A stretch of 64,000 nt of DNA, from assembly GCF_947495145.1 (NCBI RefSeq), contig NZ_CANLXP010000005.1, positions 62,001 to 126,000 of the forward strand. The letters are read 5' to 3'. Numbering within the stretch: the first letter of the stretch is position 1; each line of letters starts with the position of its first letter. Positions 45,046-53,919 of the stretch are shown piece by piece. The translations under genes and the position numbers were made by a program. The notes below the pieces were generated by a model that had not been told where the DNA came from, ran no database searches, and was given only the letters and a program-made list of their open reading frames with translations. The stretch is from an uncultured Arthrobacter sp. (GTDB taxonomy: Bacteria > Actinomycetota > Actinomycetes > Actinomycetales > Micrococcaceae).

Positions 45046-45105
45046 AATCGAGCGGCCACAAATAACCCTTTCGGCGAAACCCGGGTTGTTTGTGGCCGCT
45101 CGATT
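45046..45105. terminator. Bidirectional hairpin between convergent genes
   Basis: AATCGAGCGGCCACAAA at 45046-45062 pairs perfectly with 45089-45105, and pairing continues inward through TAACCC/GGGTTG. It lies between the LacI gene and the convergent M14 peptidase gene. It lacks a T-run, so it may act as a strong RNA hairpin or be a repeat of a different family from the 65-bp palindromes. Confidence 0.65.
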
Positions 45106-45130
45106 AGCGGAGGTGGCAGTATTCGGTTGG

Positions 45131-46276
45131 TCAGAACGAGACCGGGATGAACCCTGCGTAATCGGTGCTGTAGCCCGCGACCGGAGCGTGCGGAATTTCT
45201 TCCCAGACCTCGGGGTCAACCTGCTGTACCTCATCCGTTGCCAGGCCGGACAGCAGCGACTTCATAGCAAGTACGTTCTGCTGAATGCTCTTGCCGCGGG
45301 CCTTCTGGCCGAGGCTGCCGTCGCTGGTGTTTCCTGAGGTCTCAAAGAACACCACAGGATTGGAGTGCCCGGTGGGATTCATGCCCTGGTAGTCGAGCCC
45401 GAGCATCATCGCGGAAACAACACCGCCCTTGATGTCGATTTCCAGGTTCCCGCCTACCTGATAGCGGTCCATGGTGATATAGCCGTACTTCGACAGCTCC
45501 TGGAAAACGAACCCGTGCATCTGCCGGGTCAGCAAGTCGTAGGCCCCACCTTGCAGCGTGGGCAGCGTGGGACCGCCGGGCGCCAGCGAAATTCCGAGGG
45601 AGAGGGTGACATCGTCACCGGTTCCGTACTGCTGCTTCAGGCCCTGGTGGTGGATATCGATTCCGTAATCCGGCTTGACCATCGTCCAGTATTCATAGAA
45701 TGCAAGCGATTCATCCGCCTGGAACTTGTCCGCAACCCAATCCCGGTTGAGGTCGATACGCTGCTGCTGGCCGGCGTCGTTCAGGAGCGGCTCGCCGGTT
45801 GCGTCGTCATACAGGACGGTCTGACGGATGTTCAGCTCGCTGCCGTCCGGGTTGTACATCGGGATGAAGTGGATGGTGAACGCGTCACGGATTTGCTGGT
45901 ACTCGGCGGAGCCGTTGGTACCCAGGTCCTTCAGGAGGGTAAGGATGGACTCGGCGCCGTAGGGTTCGTTGCCGTGGATGCGTCCCTGCACCCAGACATC
46001 CTCGGGTCCGTTCCCGACCGTGGCGACATACAGGTCGCGGCCCTGTTCACTCTTGTTGACGGCAGTACCCGCTTCTTCGAGGGTGAAGACGTCGACGGGG
46101 AAACGGCTGTTCTTTTCAAGCTTGGTGAGTTCGGTGATGGTGTCGTCATAGGTGAGGATGCTGGCGGTGTTCGTGTTTCCCTCGGTGGAAGGGAAGCTGC
46201 CGTTGGCCGCTGCGGGCGCACCGATAAGGAGAGGCGCTGCCAGAGCGGCGGTGCGGTGACCTCGACGGGCCGGAAA
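45131..46276 (-). CDS. M14-family zinc carboxypeptidase, start codon missing
   Basis: A secreted peptidase of the carboxypeptidase A fold. Zinc motif HGNE near the beginning of the catalytic domain, substrate-binding DLNRDW, third ligand DIHHQG, and catalytic glutamate VVFFETSGNT are all present. Upstream of the first GTG (45991) the frame still encodes about 95 good residues, including a signal-like stretch RTAALAAPLLIGAPAAANG, but between the in-frame TAG at 46277-46279 and 45991 there is no ATG, GTG or TTG. CTG at 46243 lies inside the signal peptide. Either it uses a non-standard start or its start was lost. Confidence 0.72.
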   Translation of the reverse strand, partial: FPARRGHRTAALAAPLLIGAPAAANGSFPSTEGNTNTASILTYDDTITELTKLEKNSRFPVDVFTLEEAGTAVNKSEQGRDLYVATVGNGPEDVWVQGRIHGNEPYGAESILTLLKDLGTNGSAEYQQIRDAFTIHFIPMYNPDGSELNIRQTVLYDDATGEPLLNDAGQQQRIDLNRDWVADKFQADESLAFYEYWTMVKPDYGIDIHHQGLKQQYGTGDDVTLSLGISLAPGGPTLPTLQGGAYDLLTRQMHGFVFQELSKYGYITMDRYQVGGNLEIDIKGGVVSAMMLGLDYQGMNPTGHSNPVVFFETSGNTSDGSLGQKARGKSIQQNVLAMKSLLSGLATDEVQQVDPEVWEEIPHAPVAGYSTDYAGFIPVSF

Positions 46277-46288
46277 CTATGGTGCGGA

Positions 46289-47941
46289 CTACGGCCCGGT
46301 GGTTGGAACCGGGCCGGCTTCTCCGGCCGCCTCGGTCGACGTAATTTCAGGCGTCGGTGAGACGGCTGCCAAAGCGCAGAACTCTGCAGCCGTGATCGGC
46401 TCACCGGTAGTCGGGTGCAGCCTCGGCAGACCGGTCGCCGGGTCCAGAACAATGGCCTCGGGATTGATCGCGGGGTCGCACGCGGCCAGCGGATCGGTCA
46501 CTGAGACGGTCGGGGGCACAGTTGGCACAGGCTCGGGCGGCGCCGGCTCAGTTGGCGCGGGCTCGGACGGTGCTGGGTCCGTCGGCGCCGGATCAGTGGG
46601 TGCGGGCTCGGTTGGTGCGGGCTCCGTCGGTGCCGGTGCCGGGTCCGTTGGCGCGGGCTCGGTTGGTGCCGGGTCCGTTGGTGCAGGCGGCGTTGGTGTT
46701 GGCGCCGGCTCGGTGGGTGCCGGGTCCGTTGGTGCCGGCTCGGTGGGCGCAGGCTCGGTAGGCGTCGGAGTGCCCGGCTCGGTCGATGGCGGGGAAGTTG
46801 GGCCAGGGGTGGCAGGCTTCGTCGTTGAAGGCGGCGTCGTCGGATCGGACGGCTTGGTCGGCTTCGTTGACGGGGTGCTCGCAACCGAAGTGCTTGGCGT
46901 GTCCGATGACTCCGTGGTCTTCTTGGTGCCCGAATACTTCGCGCTCAACGACGGCTTTCCACTGGACCGCGGTCCCTGGGCAGCGACTTCCGCATCCACA
47001 CGGGCAGGTGACTTGAACGCGACCGGGTGAATCGGCTCGGCTGAGGCGAGGTAGGCAACCCAGGGGGTGTCGTCGTCGTTCCCGTTGCCCGTCCCGGGTG
47101 TGAAGTTCACCAGGCTCGGCATCTCAACGGGGCCGCTGCCCTCCAGCGGAATCAGCTTCCATTCCCCGGGATCGGTGTGCGCACCGTTGCGGATGGTTTC
47201 GAAGTGCAGGTGGCAGCCGGTGGACCAGCCGGTGGTGCCGACAGTGGCAATGACCTGACCGGCACCTACGCGGTCCCCGGCCTTGACTCCGATTCCCTCG
47301 AGGTGGTTGTAGGTGGTGACGAGGCCGTTGCCGTGGTCAAGTTCCACGCGGTTGCCGCCACCCCAGGGGTGCCAGCCGGCCGCACGCACCACGCCCGCAT
47401 CCGCCGAGAAAACCCGGGTACCGCAGGGCGCTGCGAAGTCCTGACCGGAGTGGAACTCACCGTGCTCGCCCGTGATGGGGCTGGTGCGCAGGCCGAAGGG
47501 CGAACTGGGCGTCAGGAACTGCAGGGGCGAGATGAGCATGCCCTTGCCGGGACGTTCCATGGTGCTGAGGGACTCGACTGAAGCCTTGTCGGCGTCTGCC
47601 GTGGCACGTGAAGACTCCTGCGCGCCGGGAGCCACACTATCGGGAATGACGCTGCCTGGTACCAGCGAATCCGTGGTGCCGAACGCAGATGCCGCCTCGG
47701 GTGCCGCAAGCTGCTGTTCTCCCACAAACCCGGTGGCAGGCCCGATTGCATCGCTGAAGCTTCCGGTTCCCTGAGCGAGCACCGTACCGGTTACCCCCGC
47801 GCCGGAGGTCAACGGGGCGGATCCGGGATAGCCGAATGAGTAGATGACAGCGAGGGCAAGACAGACACTCATGCCAGACCGAACCGCACGCCGGCGGCCC
47901 CTTAGAACGGTGTGGCCGGATACTGGCCTGGCTTCAGTCAC
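46289..47941 (-). CDS. Secreted M23-family peptidase with Pro/Thr-rich tail
   Basis: A 550-residue exported protein. Residues about 22-45 are a signal or anchor. The M23 (LytM-like) domain is near residues 150-275 with SGQDFAAPCGTRVFSADAG, ELDHGNGLVTTYNHL and the zinc motif CHLHFE. Members cut peptidoglycan cross-bridges. After about residue 375 comes a Pro/Thr/Glu repeat of the PAPTEPAPTDP type, about 100 residues, likely a wall-spanning stalk, then a small cysteine-containing end (LAACDPAINPE, AAEFCALAAV). GTG start with GGGGAG. The stop is 9 bp upstream of the M14 stop codon. Confidence 0.87.
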   Translation of the reverse strand: MTEARPVSGHTVLRGRRRAVRSGMSVCLALAVIYSFGYPGSAPLTSGAGVTGTVLAQGTGSFSDAIGPATGFVGEQQLAAPEAASAFGTTDSLVPGSVIPDSVAPGAQESSRATADADKASVESLSTMERPGKGMLISPLQFLTPSSPFGLRTSPITGEHGEFHSGQDFAAPCGTRVFSADAGVVRAAGWHPWGGGNRVELDHGNGLVTTYNHLEGIGVKAGDRVGAGQVIATVGTTGWSTGCHLHFETIRNGAHTDPGEWKLIPLEGSGPVEMPSLVNFTPGTGNGNDDDTPWVAYLASAEPIHPVAFKSPARVDAEVAAQGPRSSGKPSLSAKYSGTKKTTESSDTPSTSVASTPSTKPTKPSDPTTPPSTTKPATPGPTSPPSTEPGTPTPTEPAPTEPAPTDPAPTEPAPTPTPPAPTDPAPTEPAPTDPAPAPTEPAPTEPAPTDPAPTDPAPSEPAPTEPAPPEPVPTVPPTVSVTDPLAACDPAINPEAIVLDPATGLPRLHPTTGEPITAAEFCALAAVSPTPEITSTEAAGEAGPVPTTGP

Positions 47942-48008
47942 TGGTACTCCCCATTGTGTCTCCCCTATCGAAGGTCCGTTCCGACCGAACCCCCGGGGAG
48001 GAATCCGA

Positions 48009-48071
48009 ACAATCAGCCTTCGCTAGGTGCCCGCAAGGGGCCTGTCATCGCTGGTGGCTGACAATCAGCCT
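48009..48071. repeat. Short direct repeats in the M23 leader
   Basis: ACAATCAGCCT occurs at 48009-48019 and again at 48061-48071; the second copy forms a small GGCTG/CAGCC hairpin. They lie in the 230-bp leader between the kinase-family gene and the M23 peptidase. No riboswitch consensus was recognised in this leader. Confidence 0.5.
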
Positions 48072-48171
48072 ACTGGGCCGATTGCCATGTAGATAGGGTG
48101 CTCCGTCTCTCTTGTGGAAACCTTGAGTGAATTCCGGAGTCGCTGTGGCAATCCCTCGGAATTGATGCGCA

Positions 48172-49161
48172 TTACTGCGGTGCAATGACGTGCCAGGCAT
48201 CGCGCAGCACGTCCCAGCGGCGGTGTGGAAAGGGTCCCCACAGCTCGCCGTCATTGCTGACCCGGAAGCCGTTGCCGTCAACGGCGGTGATCTCCACGGT
48301 TTCTCCGCGCCCGATCCTCACATCGCTGCGCCGCGCATGGTCCCCGTCCTTGAGGCCCAGCGCGTACCCCACCCGGGCAGCCCGCCCTACGGACTCCCAC
48401 AGAACGACGTCGACCAACCCGTCATGTGGGTTGGCATCAGGAATGAGACGCGCACCTCCGCCAACGGTGCCGCCAAGGCCGAGGGCGGCCATCAGCAGGG
48501 GAGTGGACCCATCATGGAGCAGTTCACCGTCCACCCGGACGCTGAGGTTCAGCCCGGAGGAGCTGAAGCCGGCGGCGATTGCACCGAGCGGATACCCCAA
48601 ATTTCCGGCCTTTACCTTCGACAGCTTCTTCTTCACCTCGGCACCCTTGGCGGCCGCGTCCGCACCGATCCCCACATGGACGGCATTGACGGCCACCCGG
48701 TCATCGCTGAGCAGCAGTTCCATCGGGCGTGCCGGCCGGGCCATCACACACTCGGCAGCCTGCAGTGGACTGAGCGGAATCTTCAGCGACCGGGCAAGGT
48801 CATTCCCGGTACCCACGGGAATGATGCCGATCGGCCCGATCGAGGCCAGCGTTCCCGCCTGATGCAGGCACTGGATCGCCGCATGGATGGAGCCGTCGCC
48901 GCCCAGCAGAACCAGTCGCCTGCCGTCCAGGCTTCCAAGTGCGGAGTCAAGCGCCTGCAGATCCTCTGTCCGCGCGAGTTCGAAGGTAGCCCCCCGTCTG
49001 GCTGTGGCTGACGCAAGGAAGGAGGCAACGGCGTCGACCGTGCGGCGGTTCGCGGTTCCGGCGGAGGCGTTGACGACCGCCAGTATGCCCTGACTGTGCA
49101 CAGGTGCTCTCGTCTGCCGAAGGGATGGGACAACTGAAACCACAGTAGTACGGGCGGTCAA
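48172..49161 (-). CDS. Diacylglycerol kinase-family lipid kinase
   Basis: A 329-residue protein with the DAGK catalytic domain: ILAVVNASAGTANRRTVD, the nucleotide loop LLGGDGSIHAAIQCL near residue 86, and IIPVGTGNDLARSL near 114. The C-terminal half is the usual beta-rich domain with LIPDANPHDGLVDVVL. TTG at 49161 overlaps the YbaK stop (TTGA), suggesting coupling; a GTG at 49101 just before ILAVVN is an alternative. Lipid substrate (diacylglycerol, or a sphingoid or glycolipid) is not readable. Confidence 0.85.
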   Translation of the reverse strand: MTARTTVVSVVPSLRQTRAPVHSQGILAVVNASAGTANRRTVDAVASFLASATARRGATFELARTEDLQALDSALGSLDGRRLVLLGGDGSIHAAIQCLHQAGTLASIGPIGIIPVGTGNDLARSLKIPLSPLQAAECVMARPARPMELLLSDDRVAVNAVHVGIGADAAAKGAEVKKKLSKVKAGNLGYPLGAIAAGFSSSGLNLSVRVDGELLHDGSTPLLMAALGLGGTVGGGARLIPDANPHDGLVDVVLWESVGRAARVGYALGLKDGDHARRSDVRIGRGETVEITAVDGNGFRVSNDGELWGPFPHRRWDVLRDAWHVIAPQ

Positions 49162-49649
49162 CCGGAGGCGAGGGATGCCGTCGTACCGTCGGTTGCGCGC
49201 AGGAGGTCACCCGGCGCCAGCTCAATTTCCATTCCCCTGCGGCCGCCCGAGACGAGGATCGCCTCGAAAGCGAGCGCGGATTCGTCGAGCACCAGAGGGC
49301 TGTGGTGCCGCTGGGCCAGCGGCGAGATTCCGCCGACCACATAGCCGGTCCGACGCTCAGCTGCGGCCCGCTCCGCCATGGCAGCGCGTTTGCTTCCGCA
49401 CGCGGCGCCCATCGCTTTCAGGTTCAGGGAGCTACTGACTGGGACGACGGCGACGGCCAGTCGGGTGCCGGTATCCACCATGAGCGTCTTGAAGATCCTT
49501 GCAGGGTCTACCTGCAGTTTCTCCGCAGCCTCCATTCCGTAGTGTTCGGCGGAAGGATCGTGCACATAGCTGAGGACGCGGTAGGGGATGCCCAGCCTGG
49601 TCAGCAGGACAGTGGCAGGGGTTCCGGTGGAAGCAGCGCGTCGTCCCAT
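49158..49649 (-). CDS. ybaK: YbaK/EbsC-family Cys-tRNA(Pro) deacylase
   Basis: A 163-residue editing enzyme. GIPYRVLSYVHDPSAEHYG, FKTLMVDTG and VGGISPLAQRH are family blocks; KAMGAACGSKRAAMA contains the lysine-region conserved in YbaK. The family clears mischarged Cys-tRNA(Pro). ATG 49649 starts MGRRAASTGTPATVLL; the open frame upstream is antisense to the antiporter promoter region. It is divergent from the antiporter and overlaps the lipid kinase start by 4 bp. Confidence 0.9.
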   Translation of the reverse strand: MGRRAASTGTPATVLLTRLGIPYRVLSYVHDPSAEHYGMEAAEKLQVDPARIFKTLMVDTGTRLAVAVVPVSSSLNLKAMGAACGSKRAAMAERAAAERRTGYVVGGISPLAQRHHSPLVLDESALAFEAILVSGGRRGMEIELAPGDLLRATDGTTASLASG

Positions 49650-49772
49650 GGCTTCAGTCCCTGCGTCCGGTGTTCGAGATCGGAGACAAGTATCCCATCC
49701 CCGGCGGGAGCCGCCACGAAGAGCACTTACGCGAGTATCTTTAGGCAGTATCCGTGGCGAGAGGGAACCGAC

Positions 49773-51080
49773 GTGCTCAAACTCTTTGAGGGACCGAGCA
49801 TCATTTACACGGTTCTCGGGATCATCGTCTTCGCGGCAGCGCTGCTGCCCCGCCTGCTGCGGCGAGCGCCCGTCTCCATGCCCATGGTGTTTCTCGCCGC
49901 CGGGATTGTTTCCTTCGCCCTCCTTGACTATCTTCCGTCGCCGGACCCGGTGAAGTATGAGGTGGTCACCACGCATCTCACCGAGGTCTGCGTGATCATT
50001 TCCCTCATGGGCGCCGGCCTTGCGATCGACCGGCCGTTCGGCTGGCGTTCCTGGTCCACTACCTGGCGCATGCTGGCAATCGTCATGCCGCTCTGTATCG
50101 GAGTGTTTGCCCTTCTTGGTTACGTTTTCCTCGGCCTGGGACTGGCCAGCGCGATCCTGGTTGCGGCATCGCTCGCCCCGACAGATCCCGTGCTTGCCTC
50201 CGAAGTGCAGGTGGGGGAACCGGTCGACGATGAGGAGGGCATCGACCGGGAGGACGAGGTGCGCTTCGGGCTCACCAGCGAGGCCGGCCTCAATGACGGC
50301 CTCGCCTTCCCGTTCGTGTATCTGGCCATCACCTTGAGCCTCGCCGGTGCAGGGCCGGACGCCTGGCTTCCGCAGTGGTTCGCCGTGGATGTGCTGTGGC
50401 GCATCGGCGTCGGAGTGCTGCTCGGGTACGGCACCGGCAAGCTGCTCGGGCGACTCTTCTTCTCCTCGCGTGCGGACTCCTTCCGGCTATCCAACCACTC
50501 CGAGGGGTTCGTTGCGCTTGCCGCGACTTTCCTCGCGTACGGACTCGCTGAGACCTTCGAGGGCTACGGGTTCATCGCCGTGTTTGTCTGCGCGATCACC
50601 ATCCGCGCGGCTGAACGTAGCCACGGCTACCACCGGGTGCTCCACAGCTACGTCGAACAGCTCGAGCGGCTGCTGTCGGTGTTCATCCTGGTGCTGCTGG
50701 GAGGGGCCATCGCCCGCGGCCTCCTGGACACGATCGGGTGGACCGACGTCATCCTCGCACTGGTGTTCCTGATCCTCGTCCGTCCGCTGGCCGGGTACCT
50801 CGGACTCCTCGGCGGGCAGGCCGGTGTCCGGGAAAAGGTTGCGCTCGCATTCTTCGGCGTCCGCGGAATTGGATGCCTTTACTACATCGGTTACGGACTG
50901 AGCAACGGCGATTTCGACGCCGAGGCCAACGAGGTCTGGGCCTTCGTTGGCCTGGTGGTGGCACTGTCCGTGCTCCTGCACGGCGTGACCGCAACGCCGG
51001 TCATGCTTGCCCTCGACCGTAGCCGGCGCCGCAAGGCCGCGATCGAGGGAGAGGGAGAGGCTCCGCGTACCCATGTCTGA
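49773..51080 (+). CDS. Na+/H+ (or K+/H+) antiporter, CPA1-type
   Basis: A 435-residue antiporter with about 12 helices. LAPTDPVLASEVQVG near residue 130 and SEAGLNDGLAFPFVYLAITL near 167 hold the paired acidic residues of the ion path, and FFGVRGIGCLYYIGYGL is near 360. GTG at 49773 with AGAGGGA starts LKLFEGPSIIYTVLG; the long upstream open frame overlaps the YbaK gene in antisense and is not coding. It overlaps the DUF2071 gene by 8 bp. Ion specificity is not determined. Confidence 0.9.
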   Translation: MLKLFEGPSIIYTVLGIIVFAAALLPRLLRRAPVSMPMVFLAAGIVSFALLDYLPSPDPVKYEVVTTHLTEVCVIISLMGAGLAIDRPFGWRSWSTTWRMLAIVMPLCIGVFALLGYVFLGLGLASAILVAASLAPTDPVLASEVQVGEPVDDEEGIDREDEVRFGLTSEAGLNDGLAFPFVYLAITLSLAGAGPDAWLPQWFAVDVLWRIGVGVLLGYGTGKLLGRLFFSSRADSFRLSNHSEGFVALAATFLAYGLAETFEGYGFIAVFVCAITIRAAERSHGYHRVLHSYVEQLERLLSVFILVLLGGAIARGLLDTIGWTDVILALVFLILVRPLAGYLGLLGGQAGVREKVALAFFGVRGIGCLYYIGYGLSNGDFDAEANEVWAFVGLVVALSVLLHGVTATPVMLALDRSRRRKAAIEGEGEAPRTHV

Positions 51081-51798
51081 TTATTCCGCCGCTGTTTTCT
51101 GGCCGGAGCCGCCGCCCCTGCGCACGCCTGCCATCATGGACCAGTTCTGGGGCCATGCCGTCTTCCTCCACTGGCGCATCCCCACCGCCGCGGCGGCCCG
51201 CTTTCTGCCCGCCGGCACCGTTCCGGACGAGTACGACGGCGACTCCTGGGTTGGGCTCATCGGCTTCCGTATGCGCGGCGCAGGTTTTGGGCGCGGGATG
51301 CCGGTGCCGTACTTCGGCACGTTCACCGAGGTGAATGTGCGGCTCTACTCGCGGGACCGGGACGGCGTGCGCGGCGTCGTCTTCCTTGCCCTCGACGCAT
51401 CCCGGCTGGCCGTGGTGCTGGGCGCCCGCGCGGCCGGCATCCCCTACGTCTGGTCCCGGTGCCGCGCCTGGCACGGCGAAGACGGCACAGGGTATTCAGT
51501 GGGCAGGTTCCGCGGTGCGTCGTCGTCGTTCTCGGTACTGCCCACCGGAAGCGTTGCCGCTGATCCGCTGTCCGTTCACCTGACCGCGCGGTTCGGCCTG
51601 CACTCGCGCTTCGCCGGCCGAACCCTCTACATTCCCAACACCCATTCGCCGTGGCCGCTTCAGGGCGCGGTGCTGCAGCACTGGGACGACTCCCTGGTAC
51701 GCGCGGCCGGCCTGACCGTGGAGGGGCCCCCGGAATCAGTGCTCTATTCGCCGGGCGTGCAGACCCAATTCGGGCTGCCGCACGCGGTTGGAGGGTGA
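51073..51798 (+). CDS. YqjF-like DUF2071 protein
   Basis: A 241-residue protein of the DUF2071 (YqjF) family. Family blocks: HAVFLHWRIPTAAAARFLPAG, LIGFRMRG, VPYFGTFTEVNVRLYS, and GRTLYIPNTHSPWPL. Biochemical role is unknown. ATG 51073 lies inside the last codons of the antiporter gene, so the two are probably translationally linked. A Na+-related or stress role is only suggested by this context. Confidence 0.85.
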   Translation: MSDYSAAVFWPEPPPLRTPAIMDQFWGHAVFLHWRIPTAAAARFLPAGTVPDEYDGDSWVGLIGFRMRGAGFGRGMPVPYFGTFTEVNVRLYSRDRDGVRGVVFLALDASRLAVVLGARAAGIPYVWSRCRAWHGEDGTGYSVGRFRGASSSFSVLPTGSVAADPLSVHLTARFGLHSRFAGRTLYIPNTHSPWPLQGAVLQHWDDSLVRAAGLTVEGPPESVLYSPGVQTQFGLPHAVGG

Positions 51799-51804
51799 CC
51801 GCCG

Positions 51805-52083
51805 CTAGTCGGTGACGAAACCGGTAAGTCCGCTGGCGCCGTCGTCGTGCAGGTCCGCGTCCACGTTCTCAACCCGCCCTGGAGTATTGCCGGAGTGCAG
51901 CCATTTCAGGAGTTGGTCAACGGACGACGACGGTCCGGCAGCGACAACCAGGACTGACCCGTCCGGCCGGTTGGTTGCCGAGCCGACCAGCCCCAGCTGT
52001 TCCGCCTGCTGGCGGGTCCGGTAGCGGAAGCCGACGCCCTGGACATCGCCGCTCACCGTGGCGACAAGGCGAACGGTGCTCAT
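51805..52083 (-). CDS. acyP: Acylphosphatase
   Basis: A 92-residue enzyme of normal length that hydrolyses acyl phosphates. The phosphate loop and arginine are in GDVQGVGFRYRTRQQ near residue 12, and the catalytic asparagine in GSATNRPDGSVLVV near 35. The start ATG overlaps the SDR stop by 4 bp. Cytoplasmic and probably housekeeping. Confidence 0.93.
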   Translation of the reverse strand: MSTVRLVATVSGDVQGVGFRYRTRQQAEQLGLVGSATNRPDGSVLVVAAGPSSSVDQLLKWLHSGNTPGRVENVDADLHDDGASGLTGFVTD

Positions 52084-52775
52084 GCCATTCCCGAGGGGCG
52101 GATGTTCAGCGACTCCACGGCGGAATCGCGGGACGCGTCCACGGCAAGGCGGACGGCCTTGGCAACCTGGGCGGGCTGGATCCAGGCGCCGGGGGAGTAG
52201 TCCTTGCCTTCGTAGTCGTGCAGCTCGGCCTGCATGTTCGTTGCTACCCGGCCGGGGTGGATTGAGGATACCCGGACGCCGTTGGGCCGCTCCTCCTCGC
52301 GAAGGGCATCCGTGAGGGCACGGAGTGCGAACTTGGTGCCGCTGTACACGGCCGAGCCGGAGCCCGAGTTGTAACCGGACCCGGAGTTGATGGCGATGAC
52401 CTGCCCGCGCGCCGCGCGAAGGGCCGGCAGCAGGAGCCGGGTCAGCTTTGCAACAGCGAAGACGTTGATCTCGAAGCTCGTCCGCCAGGCGTCGTCGTCG
52501 AGGTCAGCCACCGCGCCCATCCGCAGCACGCCGGCGGAGTGGACCAGCACATCCAGCCGCTCGATACCGGCGGCGTCCGTCTCCGTCACCTCGCGGACGT
52601 CCACCGTGAACGGCTCCGCCGACGGATACGACGACGCCAGTGCTTCCAGCACCGCCCGGTCCCTCCCGCCCAGCAAAAGGTGGTGGGTGGGCGCGAGCTC
52701 GTCGGCGATGGCGCGGCCGATGCCCCGGGAAGCGCCGGTAATCAGTGCCACGGGCAGCGAGGGGAGAGAAGTCAT
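52080..52775 (-). CDS. Short-chain dehydrogenase/reductase
   Basis: A 231-residue SDR with all standard motifs: TGASRGIGRAI near residue 13, HSAGVLRMG near 81, catalytic INSGSG, and YSGTK near 142. It is most like small NADP-dependent SDRs of unknown substrate. Coupled to acylphosphatase by ATGA overlap and divergent from the aldo/keto reductase across a 165-bp region. No substrate can be named. Confidence 0.88.
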   Translation of the reverse strand: MTSLPSLPVALITGASRGIGRAIADELAPTHHLLLGGRDRAVLEALASSYPSAEPFTVDVREVTETDAAGIERLDVLVHSAGVLRMGAVADLDDDAWRTSFEINVFAVAKLTRLLLPALRAARGQVIAINSGSGYNSGSGSAVYSGTKFALRALTDALREEERPNGVRVSSIHPGRVATNMQAELHDYEGKDYSPGAWIQPAQVAKAVRLAVDASRDSAVESLNIRPSGMA

Positions 52776-52940
52776 GGGAGAAATCCTAGGCGCCAGGAAA
52801 CTTTTGTGCAGATCCGGCGGACCCGCCCGCGGGAGAAGTCACCGGACGTGCGCAACAGTTACCCACTAGCGCATGGCTCCCGGTCTTGGCAGGATGGAAA
52901 GCGGATTCCCGACCGCTCATCCTCGAGAGGACCCTTCCCG

Positions 52941-53912
52941 ATGCAGTACACCCACCTCGGCCGCTCCGGCCTGTCCGTTTCCCGCTTGTGCCTCGGCACC
53001 ATGAACTTCGGGCCCAAGACCACGGAGGCGGACTCGCACTCCATCATGGACTCGGCCCACGCCTCCGGGATCAACTTCTTCGACACTGCGAACGTCTATG
53101 GGTGGGGCGTCAACAAGGGCCGCACTGAAGCGATCGTGGGCCGATGGTTCGCGAAAGGCGGCGGGCGCCGCGAGAAGACGGTGCTGGCCACCAAGCTCTA
53201 CGGCGACATGGACGAGTGGCCCAACAACGGGAAGCTGTCAGCACTCAATATCCGCCGCGCTCTCGACGCCAGCCTGAAGCGGCTCCAGACGGACTACATC
53301 GATCTCTACCAGTTCCACCACGTCGACCGGAACACACCGTGGGACGAAATCTGGCAGGCCATCGAGGTTGCCGTCCAGCAGGGCAAGATCCTGTATTCGG
53401 GCAGCAGCAACTTCGCCGGGTGGCACATCGCCCAGGCACAGGGGGCCGCTGCACGCCGCAACTACACCGGCCTCATCAGTGAGCAGTCCATCTACAACCT
53501 GCTCACCCGCACCGTGGAACTTGAGGTAATTCCCGCCGCCCAGGAATTCGGGCTCGGCATCATCCCCTGGTCGCCGCTGCACGGCGGGCTGCTGAGCGGC
53601 GTCCTGAAGAAGGAGAACGAGGGCGTCCGCCGCCTCGAGGGCCGCGCTGCCGACACACTCGAGAAGCACCGCGACCAGATCCAGCGCTACGAGGATCTCG
53701 CCGACAAACTGGGCCACTCACCGGCCGATCTCGGCCTCGCCTGGCTGCTGGCGCAGCCCGCCGTCACGGCGCCGATCATCGGCCCGCGCACCCAGGAACA
53801 GCTCGACGGCGGCCTCCGCGCCCTGGAAATCACGCTCGACGACGACACCCTGTCCGCGCTCGATGACATCTTCCCCGGCCACAAGACCGCTCCCGAGGAC
53901 TACGCCTGGTGA
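52941..53912 (+). CDS. Aldo/keto reductase
   Basis: A 323-residue AKR. ATG 52941 has GAGAGGA upstream. Catalytic tetrad positions are visible: FDTANVYGWG (Asp, Tyr), LATKLYG (Lys) and YQFHHVDR (His). GRSGLSVSRLCLGTMNFG is the family start and PAVTAPIIGPRTQEQLDGGL the NADPH-binding end. It resembles the Kv-beta/YghZ group. Substrate unknown; a carbonyl-detoxifying role is plausible. The epimerase-family gene starts 7 bp after its stop. Confidence 0.9.
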   Translation: MQYTHLGRSGLSVSRLCLGTMNFGPKTTEADSHSIMDSAHASGINFFDTANVYGWGVNKGRTEAIVGRWFAKGGGRREKTVLATKLYGDMDEWPNNGKLSALNIRRALDASLKRLQTDYIDLYQFHHVDRNTPWDEIWQAIEVAVQQGKILYSGSSNFAGWHIAQAQGAAARRNYTGLISEQSIYNLLTRTVELEVIPAAQEFGLGIIPWSPLHGGLLSGVLKKENEGVRRLEGRAADTLEKHRDQIQRYEDLADKLGHSPADLGLAWLLAQPAVTAPIIGPRTQEQLDGGLRALEITLDDDTLSALDDIFPGHKTAPEDYAW

Positions 53913-53919
53913 GCGCCCA

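Noticed and set aside
46299..47030. Plus-strand Gly/Val/Ser-repeat open frame
   Set aside because: It is the antisense shadow of the Pro/Thr-rich tail of the M23 peptidase.
47942..48171. Possible c-di-AMP riboswitch upstream of the M23 gene
   Set aside because: The conserved ydaO-type sequence blocks were not found in this leader.
49302..49772. Upstream extension of the Na+/H+ antiporter frame
   Set aside because: It is antisense to the YbaK gene; a GTG with AGAGGGA at 49773 starts the membrane domain correctly.
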